Source of the DNA: Amycolatopsis cihanbeyliensis
GTDB taxonomy: Bacteria; Actinomycetota; Actinomycetes; Mycobacteriales; Pseudonocardiaceae
NCBI RefSeq assembly: GCF_006715045.1
Contig: NZ_VFML01000001.1
Location: 806,001 to 870,000, forward strand
Reading direction: 5' to 3'
Length of the DNA stretch: 64,000 nucleotides
Position 1 is the first letter of the stretch. The number at the start of each line of letters is the position of its first letter. Both the position numbers and the translations under genes were made by a program. Under the pieces are notes generated by a model that was not told where the DNA came from, ran no database searches, and saw nothing but the letters and a program-made list of their open reading frames with translations. Positions 35,841 through 44,781 of the stretch are shown piece after piece.

Positions 35841-37082
35841 GTGGACGACGTTGATTCTGGCCTCGATGCGCCGGAAGAGTCTGCGCCCATCCCGCTGACG
35901 GAACCGGCCGAGGGCATCCCGGCGGTCGTGGCCGACCAGGAGGCGCTCGAACACGCGTGTGCGCGGCTGGCCGCCGGTACGGGCGCGGTCGCGGTGGACA
36001 CGGAGCGAGCCTCCGGGTACCGCTACTGGCCCAGGGCGTACCTGATCCAGTTGCGTCGGGAGGGCGCGGGCACCTTCCTCATCGACCCGATCCCGCTCGC
36101 CGGGGATCTCGCGCCGCTGGCGGAGACGCTCAGCCACACCGAGTGGGTACTGCACGCGGCCTCACAGGACCTGCCCTGCCTTGCCGAACTCGACCTGCAC
36201 CCCGCGGCGCTGTTCGACACCGAACTCGCCGGCAGGCTGGCCGGGTACGAGCGGGTGGCACTGGGGACGCTGGTCGAGCTCCTGCTCGGCTACCGGCTGG
36301 AGAAGGGGCACAGCGCGGCCGACTGGTCCAAGCGACCGCTCCCCCCGTCCTGGCTCAACTACGCCGCCCTCGACGTGGAACTGCTCGTGCCACTGCGGGA
36401 GAAGCTCGAGGCGGAGCTGTCCGTACAGGGCAAGCTGGAGTGGGCGCGGCAGGAGTTCGAGGCGGTGCGCACCGCCGAGCCACCCGCGCCGCGGGCCGAG
36501 CCGTGGCGACGTACCTCCGGGATCCACAAGATCCGCTCCCCGCGCGGCCTGGCCGCGGTGCGCGCCCTGTGGGAGGCACGGGACGAACTCGCCCGCAAGC
36601 GGGACCGCGCGCCCAGCCGGATCCTGCCGGACAGCGCCATCGTCAACGCCGTGCTCGCCGACCCCCGCACCAGCGCCGACCTGCAGGCATTGCCGGTCTT
36701 CGGCGGGCGGGTGCAGCGCAGGTACACCAGCAACTGGCTGCGGCCGCTCCAGGCAGCACGGGTGCTGCCCGCCGCCGAGCTACCCGCGGCCAACCCGGTC
36801 AATGACGGGCCGCCACCACCGAACCGGTGGGCGGACAAGGACCCGGATGCCGCGGCCAGGCTGTCGGCCGCCCGGACCGCGCTCGCCGAGATCGCGGAGC
36901 ACCGCGGCTTGCCGGTGGAGAACCTGCTGTTGCCCGATCTGGTCCGGCGCACCTGCTGGCAGCCGCCGGAGGACGACACGGTCGAGGGTGTCGCCGAGGT
37001 GCTGCGGGCCGGCGGTGCCCGCCCCTGGCAGGTCTCGCTGACCACCGAGGCCCTGCACAAGGCGCTGCAGACCACCGCCTGA
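35841..37082 (+). CDS. rnd: Ribonuclease D family 3'-5' exonuclease
   Basis: 413 residues from GTG 35841. The DEDD exonuclease domain (about 30-210) shows exo I A-V-D-T-E-R-A, exo II H-A-A-S-Q-D-L-P-C-L and exo III Y-A-A-L-D-V; an HRDC domain follows at about 225-300 with a second helical domain to the end. RNase D trims tRNA and small RNA 3' ends. The N-terminal acidic extension of 30 residues is usual in actinomycetes. Confidence 0.92.
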   Translation: MDDVDSGLDAPEESAPIPLTEPAEGIPAVVADQEALEHACARLAAGTGAVAVDTERASGYRYWPRAYLIQLRREGAGTFLIDPIPLAGDLAPLAETLSHTEWVLHAASQDLPCLAELDLHPAALFDTELAGRLAGYERVALGTLVELLLGYRLEKGHSAADWSKRPLPPSWLNYAALDVELLVPLREKLEAELSVQGKLEWARQEFEAVRTAEPPAPRAEPWRRTSGIHKIRSPRGLAAVRALWEARDELARKRDRAPSRILPDSAIVNAVLADPRTSADLQALPVFGGRVQRRYTSNWLRPLQAARVLPAAELPAANPVNDGPPPPNRWADKDPDAAARLSAARTALAEIAEHRGLPVENLLLPDLVRRTCWQPPEDDTVEGVAEVLRAGGARPWQVSLTTEALHKALQTTA

Positions 37083-37159
37083 GCCGCTGCCGGCAGACCG
37101 AACCAGCACCTCGGGCCGGCGTCGGCGGGCTGGCTCGGCTCCCGTCGGGGTCACCCCGC

Positions 37160-37400
37160 GGGCACCGGGGACCGGGCGGGGTGAGGTCCACCAGGTAGCG
37201 AGTCACCTCGGCGTCCACACACGACGAGATGCCGCCGAAGGCACCATGGCCGGCATCCTCGTAGGTCAGCAGGGCGGCCGACGGGATGGGCGTGGGCAGC
37301 GCCCGGACCCAGCGGTACGGGGTCGCCGCGTCCACAGTGGTGCCGACGAGGACGATCGGTGGCGCGCCGTCAGCCCGCACGCGGTCTGGGCGATCACCCT
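37160..37400 (-). pseudogene. Remnant of a TAP-type alpha/beta hydrolase (C-terminal end only)
   Basis: About 75 translated residues match the end of TAP-like hydrolases: P-P-I-V-L-V-G-T-T-V-D-A-A-T-P-Y, then L-L-T-Y-E-D-A-G-H-G-A-F-G with the catalytic His, then C-V-D-A-E-V-T-R-Y-L-V-D. The nucleophile half is missing and no normal stop follows. It fills the 446-base gap between rnd and fadA, together with the fadA promoter. It is a decayed fragment of a gene like the intact one at 14084-15640. Confidence 0.7.
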
Positions 37401-37528
37401 GACCGCCGAGTTCCCGCGGTTGTGAGCCACTCGACAGGACCACACCCCTGGTTACCGGGCAGTAACGAGGGCTATCGTGCGGTTATCCGAGTTACCCGTT
37501 TCCCGAACAACCCACGTGAGGAGCATTC

Positions 37529-38761
37529 GTGGCCGCACCCGCATCACCGCAGGCGCCGACCGCGCGCGCGGTGCGCAACGTGGCCTTCGTCGACGGGGTG
37601 CGCACCCCGTTCGGCAAGGCAGGCGACAAGGGCGTGTACGCCGAGACCCGGGCCGACGACCTGGTCGTCAAGGTGATCCGCGAGTTGCTGCGCCGGTATC
37701 CGGGGTTGCCGCCCGAGCGCATCGACGATGTCGCCATCGCGGCGACCACCCAGACCGGCGACCAGGGCCTCACCATCGGGCGAACCGCGGCACTGCTGGC
37801 GGGGCTGCCGAAGTCGGTCCCCGGCTTCGCCCTCGACCGGATGTGCGCGGGCGCGATGACCGCCGTGACCACCACCGCCAGCGGCATCGGCTTCGGCGCC
37901 TACGACCTCGTGCTCGCCGGCGGGGTGGAGCACATGGGCAGGCACCCGATGGGCGAGGGCGTGGACCCCAACCCGCGGATCGTCGCCGACAAGCTGGTCG
38001 ATCCCACCGCACTGGTGATGGGGCAGACCGCGGAGAACGTGCACGACCGCTACCCCGGGATCACCAAGCAGCGCACCGATGCCTACGCGGCGCGCAGCCA
38101 GGAGCGCTACGCCGACGCCGTGAAGGAGGGCCGGATCGGGCCGGAGCTGGTGCCGGTGGCGACCCGCTCGGCCGAGTTCGGCTGGGGCCTGGTCACCGAG
38201 GACGAACCGCCGCGACCGGGCACCACGATCGAGCAGCTCGCCGGGCTGAAGACCCCGTTCCGGCCGCACGGCCGGATCACCGCGGGCAACGCGGCCGGGC
38301 TGAACGACGGCGCGACCGGCGCCATCCTCGCCGACGAGGACACCGCGCGGGAGCTCGGCCTGCCGGTCGGCATGCGGCTGGTCGGCTACGCCTTCGCCGG
38401 AGTGGAGCCGGAGGTGATGGGCCTCGGTCCGGTCCCGGCGACCGAGAAGGCCCTCGCCCGCACGGGGCTGTCCATTTCGGATATCGGCCTGTTCGAGATC
38501 AACGAGGCGTTCGCCGTGCAGGTACTCGCCTTCCTCGACCACTTCGGCATCGCCGAGGACGACCAGCGGGTCAACCCCTGGGGCGGGGCGATCGCCTGCG
38601 GCCACCCGCTGGCCTCCTCCGGGGTACGGCTGATGACCCAGCTGTCCCGGCAGTTCGCCGAGCGCCCTGACGTGCGCTACGGCATGACCACGATGTGCAT
38701 CGGTATCGGCATGGGCGGCACGGTGATCTGGGAGAACCCGGCTTTCCAGGGAGGCAAGTGA
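37529..38761 (+). CDS. fadA: Acetyl-CoA C-acyltransferase (thiolase, FadA)
   Basis: 410 residues. The nucleophilic cysteine lies in L-D-R-M-C-A-G-A-M-T, the His of the active site in N-E-A-F-A-V-Q, and the second Cys in the final M-T-T-M-C-I-G-I-G-M-G-G-T. This is the thiolase partner of a fatty-acid oxidation complex. GTG with G-A-G-G-A-G upstream. The stop and the fadB ATG overlap (TGATG), so the two subunits are co-translated for the last steps of beta-oxidation. Confidence 0.93.
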   Translation: MAAPASPQAPTARAVRNVAFVDGVRTPFGKAGDKGVYAETRADDLVVKVIRELLRRYPGLPPERIDDVAIAATTQTGDQGLTIGRTAALLAGLPKSVPGFALDRMCAGAMTAVTTTASGIGFGAYDLVLAGGVEHMGRHPMGEGVDPNPRIVADKLVDPTALVMGQTAENVHDRYPGITKQRTDAYAARSQERYADAVKEGRIGPELVPVATRSAEFGWGLVTEDEPPRPGTTIEQLAGLKTPFRPHGRITAGNAAGLNDGATGAILADEDTARELGLPVGMRLVGYAFAGVEPEVMGLGPVPATEKALARTGLSISDIGLFEINEAFAVQVLAFLDHFGIAEDDQRVNPWGGAIACGHPLASSGVRLMTQLSRQFAERPDVRYGMTTMCIGIGMGGTVIWENPAFQGGK

Positions 38762-40869
38762 TGACGATTTCCGCAGAGCAGGCCAAGGCCGCCTTCCCGG
38801 ACGAGGTCGTCACCAGTGCGGTCACCCGGCTGGTGTCGGTTCCCGGGCTCGACAAGCAGGTCGCGCTGGTTACGTTGGACAACGGGCTGGACCACAACCG
38901 GCCTTCCACCTTCGGGCCGCAGGGGCTGCTCAGCCTGAACGCGGCGCTGGACGAGGCGTTCGCCGCCGAGCCCGCCGCGATCGCGGTGACCGGCAAGCCG
39001 TTCATCTTCGCGGTGGGCGCGGACCTTTCCGGTGTGGAGGAGATCTCCCAGCCCGAGCTGGCGCGGCAGATCGCGCAGACCGGACACGATGTGTTCCGCC
39101 GGCTGACCGAGTCGACGATCCCGACCTTCGGCTTCGTCAACGGCGCGGTGATGGGCGGCGGGCTGGAGCTCGCGCTGTCCTGCCACTACCGGACGCTGTC
39201 GGACAACACCGCGGCCATCGCGCTGCCCGAGGTGTTCCTCGGGCTGTTCCCCGGCTGGGGCGGCACGCAGTTGCTGCCGAACCTGATCGGGCCGGACGCG
39301 GCGGTCACCGTGATCATCGAGAACGCGCTGAACCAGAACAAGATGCTCAGGCCCGCGCAGGCCGTCGAGCTCGGCATCGTGGACGAGATGTTCTCCAGCG
39401 CCGACTACCTCGAGCAGTCGCTGCTGTGGCTGGCCAAGGTGGTGCGCGGGGAGATCTCCCCGCAGCGCAAGGAGATCGACCGCGGGCAGGCATGGGACGA
39501 CGCGATCGCCCGCGCCAGGTCCATCGTGGACGGAAAGACGAAGGGTGCGTCCCCCGGTGCGACCAAGGCGGTCGAGCTGCTGGAGCTGGCGCGGGAGAAC
39601 GATCTCGACCGCGGGTACGCGGCGGAGACCGACGCGCTGGCCGAGATCCTGATGACGGACACCCTGCGCGCGGGCCTGTACTCGTTCAACCTGGTGAACA
39701 AGCGGGCCAAGAAGCCGGCTGGTGCCCCGGACAAGTCGCTGGCCCGCCCGGTGAACAAGGTGGGTGTCGTCGGCGCCGGGCTGATGGCCAGCCAGCTCGC
39801 GCTGCTGTTCGTGCGCAGGCTGAAGGTGCCGGTGGTGCTCACCGATATCGACCAGCAGCGCATCGACAAGGGCGTGTCCTATGTGCACGACGAGATCGAC
39901 AAGCTGCTGAGCAAGCAGCGGATCGCGGGTGACGAGGCGAACCGGCTGAAGGCGCTGGTCAGCGGATCGCTTTCCAAGGAGGCCTTCGCCGACGCCGACT
40001 TCGTGATCGAGGCGGTGTTCGAGGAGCTCGGCGTGAAGCGGCAGGTGTTCGCCGAGGTGGAGCAGCACGTCGGCGCCGAGGCGATCCTGGCGACCAACAC
40101 CTCCTCGCTGCCCGTCACCGAGATGGCCGCGAAGCTGGAGCACCCCGAGCGGGTGGTCGGTTTCCACTTCTTCAACCCGGTTGCGGTGCTGCCGCTGCTG
40201 GAGATCGTGCGCGGGGAGCGCACCGACGACGCGACGCTGGCCACGGCCTTCGCGGTCGGCAAGCAGCTGAAGAAGTCCAGCGTGCTGGTGAAGGACGCGC
40301 CCGCGTTCGTGGTGAACCGGCTGCTCACCCGGTTCCTCGGCGAGGTGCTGGCCGCGGTGGACGAGGGCACCCCGTTCGAGGTGGCCGACAGCGCCCTGGA
40401 CCCGCTCGGGCTGCCGATGACGCCGATGACCCTGCTCCAGCTGGTCGGCCCTCCGGTGGCGCTGCACGTCGCGGAGACCATGCACGCGGCCTTCCCGGAC
40501 CGGTTCGGGGTCAGCGAGAACCTCAAGCGGTTCGTGGACGCGGGCAAGTCCTCGGTGTGGTCCTGGGACAACCAGGGCAATGCCTCGGTCGATCCCGAGG
40601 TCGAGCGGCTGTGGCAGCGGGGCGACAACGCCCTGTCCGCGGAGCGGGTGCGGGAACGCGCGCTGACCGCGCTGGCCCAGGAGGCGCGCATCATGCTGGA
40701 CGAGGGCGTGGTGGCCGAGGCGCAGGACATCGACCTGTGCCTGATCCTCGGCGCGGGCTGGCCGTTCTGGCTGGGCGGCATCACCCCCTACCTGGACCGT
40801 AGCGGGGTGTCCGAGCAGGTCAACGGCAAGCCCTTCCTGGCTCCGGGCACCGCCTCCGTCCCTCGCTGA
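38761..40869 (+). CDS. fadB: Fatty-acid oxidation multifunctional protein (FadB/FadJ type)
   Basis: 702 residues. The N-terminal enoyl-CoA hydratase domain (about 20-290) has the oxyanion block G-A-D-L-S-G-V and G-G-G-L-E-L-A-L-S-C with the catalytic Glu in A-L-P-E-V-F-L-G-L-F-P-G-W-G-G. The 3-hydroxyacyl-CoA dehydrogenase domain begins at about 333 with V-G-V-V-G-A-G-L-M-A-S and has the catalytic His in V-V-G-F-H-F-F-N-P-V; a C-terminal dimer domain follows. Works with FadA. A perfect hairpin element follows the stop. Confidence 0.93.
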   Translation: MTISAEQAKAAFPDEVVTSAVTRLVSVPGLDKQVALVTLDNGLDHNRPSTFGPQGLLSLNAALDEAFAAEPAAIAVTGKPFIFAVGADLSGVEEISQPELARQIAQTGHDVFRRLTESTIPTFGFVNGAVMGGGLELALSCHYRTLSDNTAAIALPEVFLGLFPGWGGTQLLPNLIGPDAAVTVIIENALNQNKMLRPAQAVELGIVDEMFSSADYLEQSLLWLAKVVRGEISPQRKEIDRGQAWDDAIARARSIVDGKTKGASPGATKAVELLELARENDLDRGYAAETDALAEILMTDTLRAGLYSFNLVNKRAKKPAGAPDKSLARPVNKVGVVGAGLMASQLALLFVRRLKVPVVLTDIDQQRIDKGVSYVHDEIDKLLSKQRIAGDEANRLKALVSGSLSKEAFADADFVIEAVFEELGVKRQVFAEVEQHVGAEAILATNTSSLPVTEMAAKLEHPERVVGFHFFNPVAVLPLLEIVRGERTDDATLATAFAVGKQLKKSSVLVKDAPAFVVNRLLTRFLGEVLAAVDEGTPFEVADSALDPLGLPMTPMTLLQLVGPPVALHVAETMHAAFPDRFGVSENLKRFVDAGKSSVWSWDNQGNASVDPEVERLWQRGDNALSAERVRERALTALAQEARIMLDEGVVAEAQDIDLCLILGAGWPFWLGGITPYLDRSGVSEQVNGKPFLAPGTASVPR

Positions 40870-40873
40870 TCCA

Positions 40874-40930
40874 CTGCTGTGAGTGGCCCGTTCCCTGCGT
40901 CTTTCGCAGTGAACGGGCCACTCACAGCAG
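40874..40930. repeat. Perfect 20-base palindrome with inner stem after fadB
   Basis: Two arms of 20 bases (CTGCTGTGAGTGGCCCGTTC and its exact complement) at 40874-40893 and 40911-40930. The 17-base loop itself folds into CTGCG-TCTTT-CGCAG, giving a nearly continuous 25-pair hairpin. It lies between fadB and the convergent NmrA-like gene, so it can terminate both. The core GTGAGTGGCCCGTT resembles short interspersed elements I associate with Pseudonocardiaceae genomes; no second copy was noticed in this window. Confidence 0.8.
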
Positions 40931-40964
40931 ACAACAAAGCGGAGGGGTATAGGGTATTATACGA

Positions 40965-41768
40965 TCACCAGGTGACGGCCCCCGCGTAGTCCTCGAAGCT
41001 GCGTGGCGCCCGGCCCAGCACCCGCTGGACACCGTCGACGAGTGGCTCGCTGTGCCCGTACCGGATGAACGCGAACACCTCGGCAAGCATCTTCGCCACG
41101 TCATCCGGAACACCCTCGGCTACCAGGCCGGCCGCGTACTTCTCCGCGGGCACGTCGCGGAACTCGATCCGCCGTCCCGTCGCCCCGGACAGGATCTCCG
41201 CGACCTCGGCGAACGACAGCGCCCTCGGGCCGGACAGCTCGTAGGTCCGCCCCACGTGCCCCTCGGTGGTCAGGACCGTGGCCAGCACCTCGGCGATGTC
41301 CTCGGCGTCCACGAACGGCTCCAGGCCATCCCCCACCGGCACCTCCAGCACGCCGTTCCGGACACCCTCGGCGAGCATGCCCTCGTCGAAGTTCTGGTGG
41401 AACCACCCCGCCCGCACGATCGTCCAGTCCACACCGGACTCCCGCACCGCCCGCTCGAGCCCCAGCATGCTCGGCTCACCGATCTCCTCGACACCCCTGC
41501 CGGACAGGGCGACGAAACGCGTGACCCCGCGCCCGGCCGCGTGCGCCACGAACGGGGCCGCGTCGCCGCCCTCCTCGGGCAATGCGACGAAGACGGGACC
41601 CACCCCGTCCAGCGCAGTGTCCCAGGTGGACTCGTCGGTCCAGTCGAACCGGACCTCCCCGGAACGGGAGGCCACGCGCACCGAGTGGCCGGCGGCCCGC
41701 AACCGGGCGGCCACCCGGCGGCCGATCTTGCCGGTACCGCCGAGGACAAGAATTGGTTTCTCAGTCAT
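40965..41768 (-). CDS. NmrA/SDR-type NAD(P)-binding protein
   Basis: 267 residues. The nucleotide loop L-V-L-G-G-T-G-K-I-G-R-R-V starts at residue 6, followed by V-A-S-R-S; middle motifs F-V-A-L-S-G-R-G-V-E and W-T-I-V-R-A-G-W-F-H-Q-N-F are those of atypical short-chain dehydrogenases such as NmrA and QOR2. It may be an azoreductase/quinone-reductase-like enzyme or a redox sensor. It is divergent from an AraC regulator with an 80-base gap, a usual arrangement for regulator and target. Confidence 0.85.
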   Translation of the reverse strand: MTEKPILVLGGTGKIGRRVAARLRAAGHSVRVASRSGEVRFDWTDESTWDTALDGVGPVFVALPEEGGDAAPFVAHAAGRGVTRFVALSGRGVEEIGEPSMLGLERAVRESGVDWTIVRAGWFHQNFDEGMLAEGVRNGVLEVPVGDGLEPFVDAEDIAEVLATVLTTEGHVGRTYELSGPRALSFAEVAEILSGATGRRIEFRDVPAEKYAAGLVAEGVPDDVAKMLAEVFAFIRYGHSEPLVDGVQRVLGRAPRSFEDYAGAVTW

Positions 41769-41848
41769 GTCCCTAGTCAACCCCGGCAGCGTGAGACGAT
41801 CCATAATTCGGACGCTCGATCGCATGTGCGTTCGTCTACACTGGTGAC

Positions 41849-42790
41849 GTGGATGTCTTCACCGACCTCGTTCGCGGGTTCCGTGCCGACGGCGCGATGT
41901 TCGGCCAGTCGATCCTGACCGCACCCTGGTCGCACCGGTTCGCCCACGACGCCGCCCTCACCGTGTGCACGCTGCTGGAGGGCGCCGGGTGGCTGCTGCC
42001 GACCGCTGGCGAACCCATCCGGCTGGGATGCGGTGACGTCGCCATCGTCCGCGGCCCCGACCCGTTCGTCGTGGCCGACGAGCCCGGCACCGAGCCCCAG
42101 ATCGTGATCCACGGCAGCGAGCTGTGCCTGAGCACGGCCGACGGGACGAACCTCGCCGAGACCACCCGGCTCGGCCCCCGGACGTGGGGTGCGGCCAGGA
42201 CCGGCACCGCCGCCCTGCTCATCGGTGCCTACCAGGCGCGGGGCGAGCCATGTGATCGGCTGCTGCGCGCGCTGCCGCCGGTGGCCGTGGTTCGCGCGGG
42301 CGGGCAGCCCTGCCCCGAATTCGAGCTGATCAAGGTGGAGCTGGAACGGGAACGGCCAGGCCAGCATCTGGTCCTGGACCGGCTGCTCGACCTGCTGCTG
42401 GTGTGCACGTTGCGGGACTGGTTCGACCGGCCGGAGGCCGAGCCGCCCGCCTGGTACCGGGCGCTGGCCGACCCGGTGGCCGGGCCCGCCCTGCGGGCGA
42501 TGCACGACAACCCGGCGCACGGGTGGACGGTGGCCGGACTCGCCAGGGCCGCGGGCGTGTCACGGGCGGCCCTGGCCCGCCGGTTCACCGAACTGGTCGG
42601 CCAGCCACCGCTGACCTACCTCACGAGTTGGCGGATGGCGCTGGCCGCCGACCTGCTCCGCGAACCGGGCAGCACGGTGCGATCGGTGGCCACGGAGGTC
42701 GGCTACGCCGACGGTTTCGCCTTCAGCGCGGCGTTCAGGCGGGTGCGCGGAATCAGGCCCAGCGCCCACGCGACCGCGAGCGGGCGATGA
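41849..42790 (+). CDS. AraC family transcriptional regulator with cupin domain
   Basis: 313 residues. The N-terminal 180 residues form an AraC-binding-like cupin (L-L-P-T-A-G-E-P-I-R-L-G-C-G-D-V-A-I-V); the C-terminal 100 carry two helix-turn-helix units with G-W-T-V-A-G-L-A-R-A-A-G-V-S-R-A-A-L-A-R-R-F and V-A-T-E-V-G-Y-A-D-G-F-A-F-S-A-A-F-R. It belongs to the cupin-type AraC group that usually controls a neighbouring oxidoreductase, here the NmrA-like gene. Ends 3 bases before the aldo-keto reductase stop. Confidence 0.88.
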   Translation: MDVFTDLVRGFRADGAMFGQSILTAPWSHRFAHDAALTVCTLLEGAGWLLPTAGEPIRLGCGDVAIVRGPDPFVVADEPGTEPQIVIHGSELCLSTADGTNLAETTRLGPRTWGAARTGTAALLIGAYQARGEPCDRLLRALPPVAVVRAGGQPCPEFELIKVELERERPGQHLVLDRLLDLLLVCTLRDWFDRPEAEPPAWYRALADPVAGPALRAMHDNPAHGWTVAGLARAAGVSRAALARRFTELVGQPPLTYLTSWRMALAADLLREPGSTVRSVATEVGYADGFAFSAAFRRVRGIRPSAHATASGR

Positions 42791-42793
42791 CGG

Positions 42794-43612
42794 TCAGCCC
42801 GCGCCCGGCTCGGGGCCGAGCCGGGCGCCACTTTCCAGGGTCGCGAAGCCCGCGACGTCCTGAGCGTCCAGCTCGAAGTCGAAGATGTCGATGTTCTCCG
42901 CGATCCGTTCCGGAGTGACCGACTTCGGGATGATCACGTGCCCCATCTCGAGGTGCCAGCGCAACACCGCCTGCGCGGGTGTCTTGCCGTGCTTGCCCGC
43001 CACGGTCCGCACCACCTGCGTTTCGAACAGCTCCGGCCCGAGCCCCAGTGGCCGCCATGCCTCGGTGACAATCTCGTTGCGCTCGTGGAAGGCCCGCAGC
43101 GCCGCCTGCTGCAGGTTCGGGTGCGCCTCGACCTGGTTCACCGCGGGCGCCACACCGGTCTCGTCGAGCAGCCTGCGCAGGTGCTCCTCGGAGAAGTTCG
43201 ACACGCCGATCGCCCGCACCCTGCCGTCGGCGCGCAGTTTCTGCAGCGCCCGCCAGATCTCCACGTAGCGGTCCAGCTTCGGCTGCGGCCAGTGGATCAG
43301 GTACAGGTCGACGTAGTCCATGCCGAGCTCGGCGAGGCTGGTGTCCAACGCCCGCAGCGCGGAATCGTAGCCGTGGTCGGTGTTCCACAGCTTGGTGGTG
43401 ACGAACAACTCCTCGCGCGGCAGCCCGCACTCCCGCACGGCCCGGCCGACGCCCCGCTCGTTGCCGTACAGCGTCGCGGTGTCGATGCTGCGGTAGCCGG
43501 CCTCGATCGCCGTGCGCACGGCCTCGGTCACCTCGTCGTCGGGGATCTTGTAGACGCCGAAACCGATCCGCGGAAGCCGGACGTCCTCGGGCAGGGGGAC
43601 GGTGGAGGTCAT
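42794..43612 (-). CDS. Aldo/keto reductase
   Basis: 272 residues, (beta/alpha)8 barrel. The catalytic tetrad is visible: Asp and Tyr in I-D-T-A-T-L-Y-G-N-E, Lys in F-V-T-T-K-L-W, and His in L-I-H-W-P-Q. The NADPH pocket (I-I-P-K-S-V-T-P-E-R-I-x-E-N) is intact. It resembles 2,5-diketo-gluconate reductases of AKR5. Physiological substrate unknown. Confidence 0.92.
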   Translation of the reverse strand: MTSTVPLPEDVRLPRIGFGVYKIPDDEVTEAVRTAIEAGYRSIDTATLYGNERGVGRAVRECGLPREELFVTTKLWNTDHGYDSALRALDTSLAELGMDYVDLYLIHWPQPKLDRYVEIWRALQKLRADGRVRAIGVSNFSEEHLRRLLDETGVAPAVNQVEAHPNLQQAALRAFHERNEIVTEAWRPLGLGPELFETQVVRTVAGKHGKTPAQAVLRWHLEMGHVIIPKSVTPERIAENIDIFDFELDAQDVAGFATLESGARLGPEPGAG

Positions 43613-43635
43613 GCCCGCACGGTAACCCGCATGCG

Positions 43636-44778
43636 TCAGCCGGGCACGGCTGGCAGGTACACGCTGATCGCGAGCCCGCCGCCGACCACCGGTTCCGCGG
43701 ACAGCGTGCCACCGTGCGCCTGTACCGCGGCACGCACGATGGACAGTCCGAGCCCCGCTCCGGACCGCGCGGTCCGCGCCACCCCCGCCCGGCGGAACGG
43801 TTCGAACAGCTCGGTCACGGTGGCCGGGTCAACCAGCGCCCCGGAGGAACGCACCCGCAGCATCGACCAGTGCGCACCCGGATGGGTGCTGACCTCGACC
43901 CATCCGCCGTCCAGGTTGTGCCGCACCGCGTTCTCCAGCAGGTTGCCCGCCACCCGCTCCAGCAGCGCCGGATCCCCCGCCACCGGGGTGGACACGGTGT
44001 TCAGCTCCACCCGCAGCTCGCGCTGCCGTGCCTCGGTCAGCACCGCGCGCCAGGCGCTGTCCACCACCGTGGCGAGGTCGACCGGTTCGGTGGCCGCGAG
44101 CCCCGCCCCATCGGTCCGCGCCAGCAGCAGCAACGAGTTCACCAGGTTCTCCGCCCGCTCGGTGGCGTGCCGCACCACCTCCGCCATCCGGCGCAACTCG
44201 GCCTCGTCGGCGCTCTCGTCGGCGAGGGTGACGTCCAGCTCGGTGCGGATCACCGACAGCGGGGTACGCAGCTCGTGACTGGCGTTGGCGACGAAGTGGC
44301 GTTGCCCCTCGAACGCGGCCTGCAGCCGGTCCAGCATCGCGTCGAAGGTCTCGGCGAGCTCGGCGAGCTCGTCCCTGGTCCGCAGCGCGCCGATGCGCTC
44401 GCCCATGGACTCCCCGGAGAGCCTGCGGGCGGTCGTGGTGATCTCCCGCAGTGGCCGCAGCACCCGCGAGGTCAGCGTCCAGGCCAGGATGCCGGCGGCC
44501 GCGACCACGCAACAGAACGCCACCGCGCCCGCCACCAGCACACGTTGCCTGGCCTGGTCGCGCAGGTGCTCCGCGAGTGTCGAGGCCTCCACCACCACCC
44601 CGTCGACCCGGACGGTGGTACCGGGCGGCATCTGCGGTACCTCGGCGACCGCGTCACCGACCAGGGTCCAGGTCAACCACAGCAGGACGACGCTGACGCC
44701 GGCCGCCAGCATGATGGCGAGCAGGGTGATCCGGGCACGCAGGCTGCGCGCCGGCAGCAGGCCGGCAGCACCGCTCAC
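43636..44778 (-). CDS. Sensor histidine kinase with HAMP domain
   Basis: 380 residues: two transmembrane helices (about 14-36 and 78-100) with a short extracellular loop, HAMP (about 100-155), H-box N-A-S-H-E-L-R-T-P-L, N-box N-L-L-E-N-A-V-R-H-N and G-box G-A-G-L-G-L-S-I-V. The sensor loop of about 40 residues is too small for a binding domain, so it may respond to a membrane partner. The GTG starts 3 bases after the response-regulator stop. Confidence 0.9.
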   Translation of the reverse strand: MSGAAGLLPARSLRARITLLAIMLAAGVSVVLLWLTWTLVGDAVAEVPQMPPGTTVRVDGVVVEASTLAEHLRDQARQRVLVAGAVAFCCVVAAAGILAWTLTSRVLRPLREITTTARRLSGESMGERIGALRTRDELAELAETFDAMLDRLQAAFEGQRHFVANASHELRTPLSVIRTELDVTLADESADEAELRRMAEVVRHATERAENLVNSLLLLARTDGAGLAATEPVDLATVVDSAWRAVLTEARQRELRVELNTVSTPVAGDPALLERVAGNLLENAVRHNLDGGWVEVSTHPGAHWSMLRVRSSGALVDPATVTELFEPFRRAGVARTARSGAGLGLSIVRAAVQAHGGTLSAEPVVGGGLAISVYLPAVPG

Positions 44779-44781
44779 CGG

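Noticed and set aside
38677-40485. 602-residue minus-strand open frame opposite fadB
   Set aside because: Antisense frame of fadB with His/Gln/Arg-rich composition; fadB itself is complete and well conserved.
44028-44231. Short Pro/Arg-rich plus-strand frame opposite the histidine kinase
   Set aside because: Shadow of the kinase gene; no start site and no homology.
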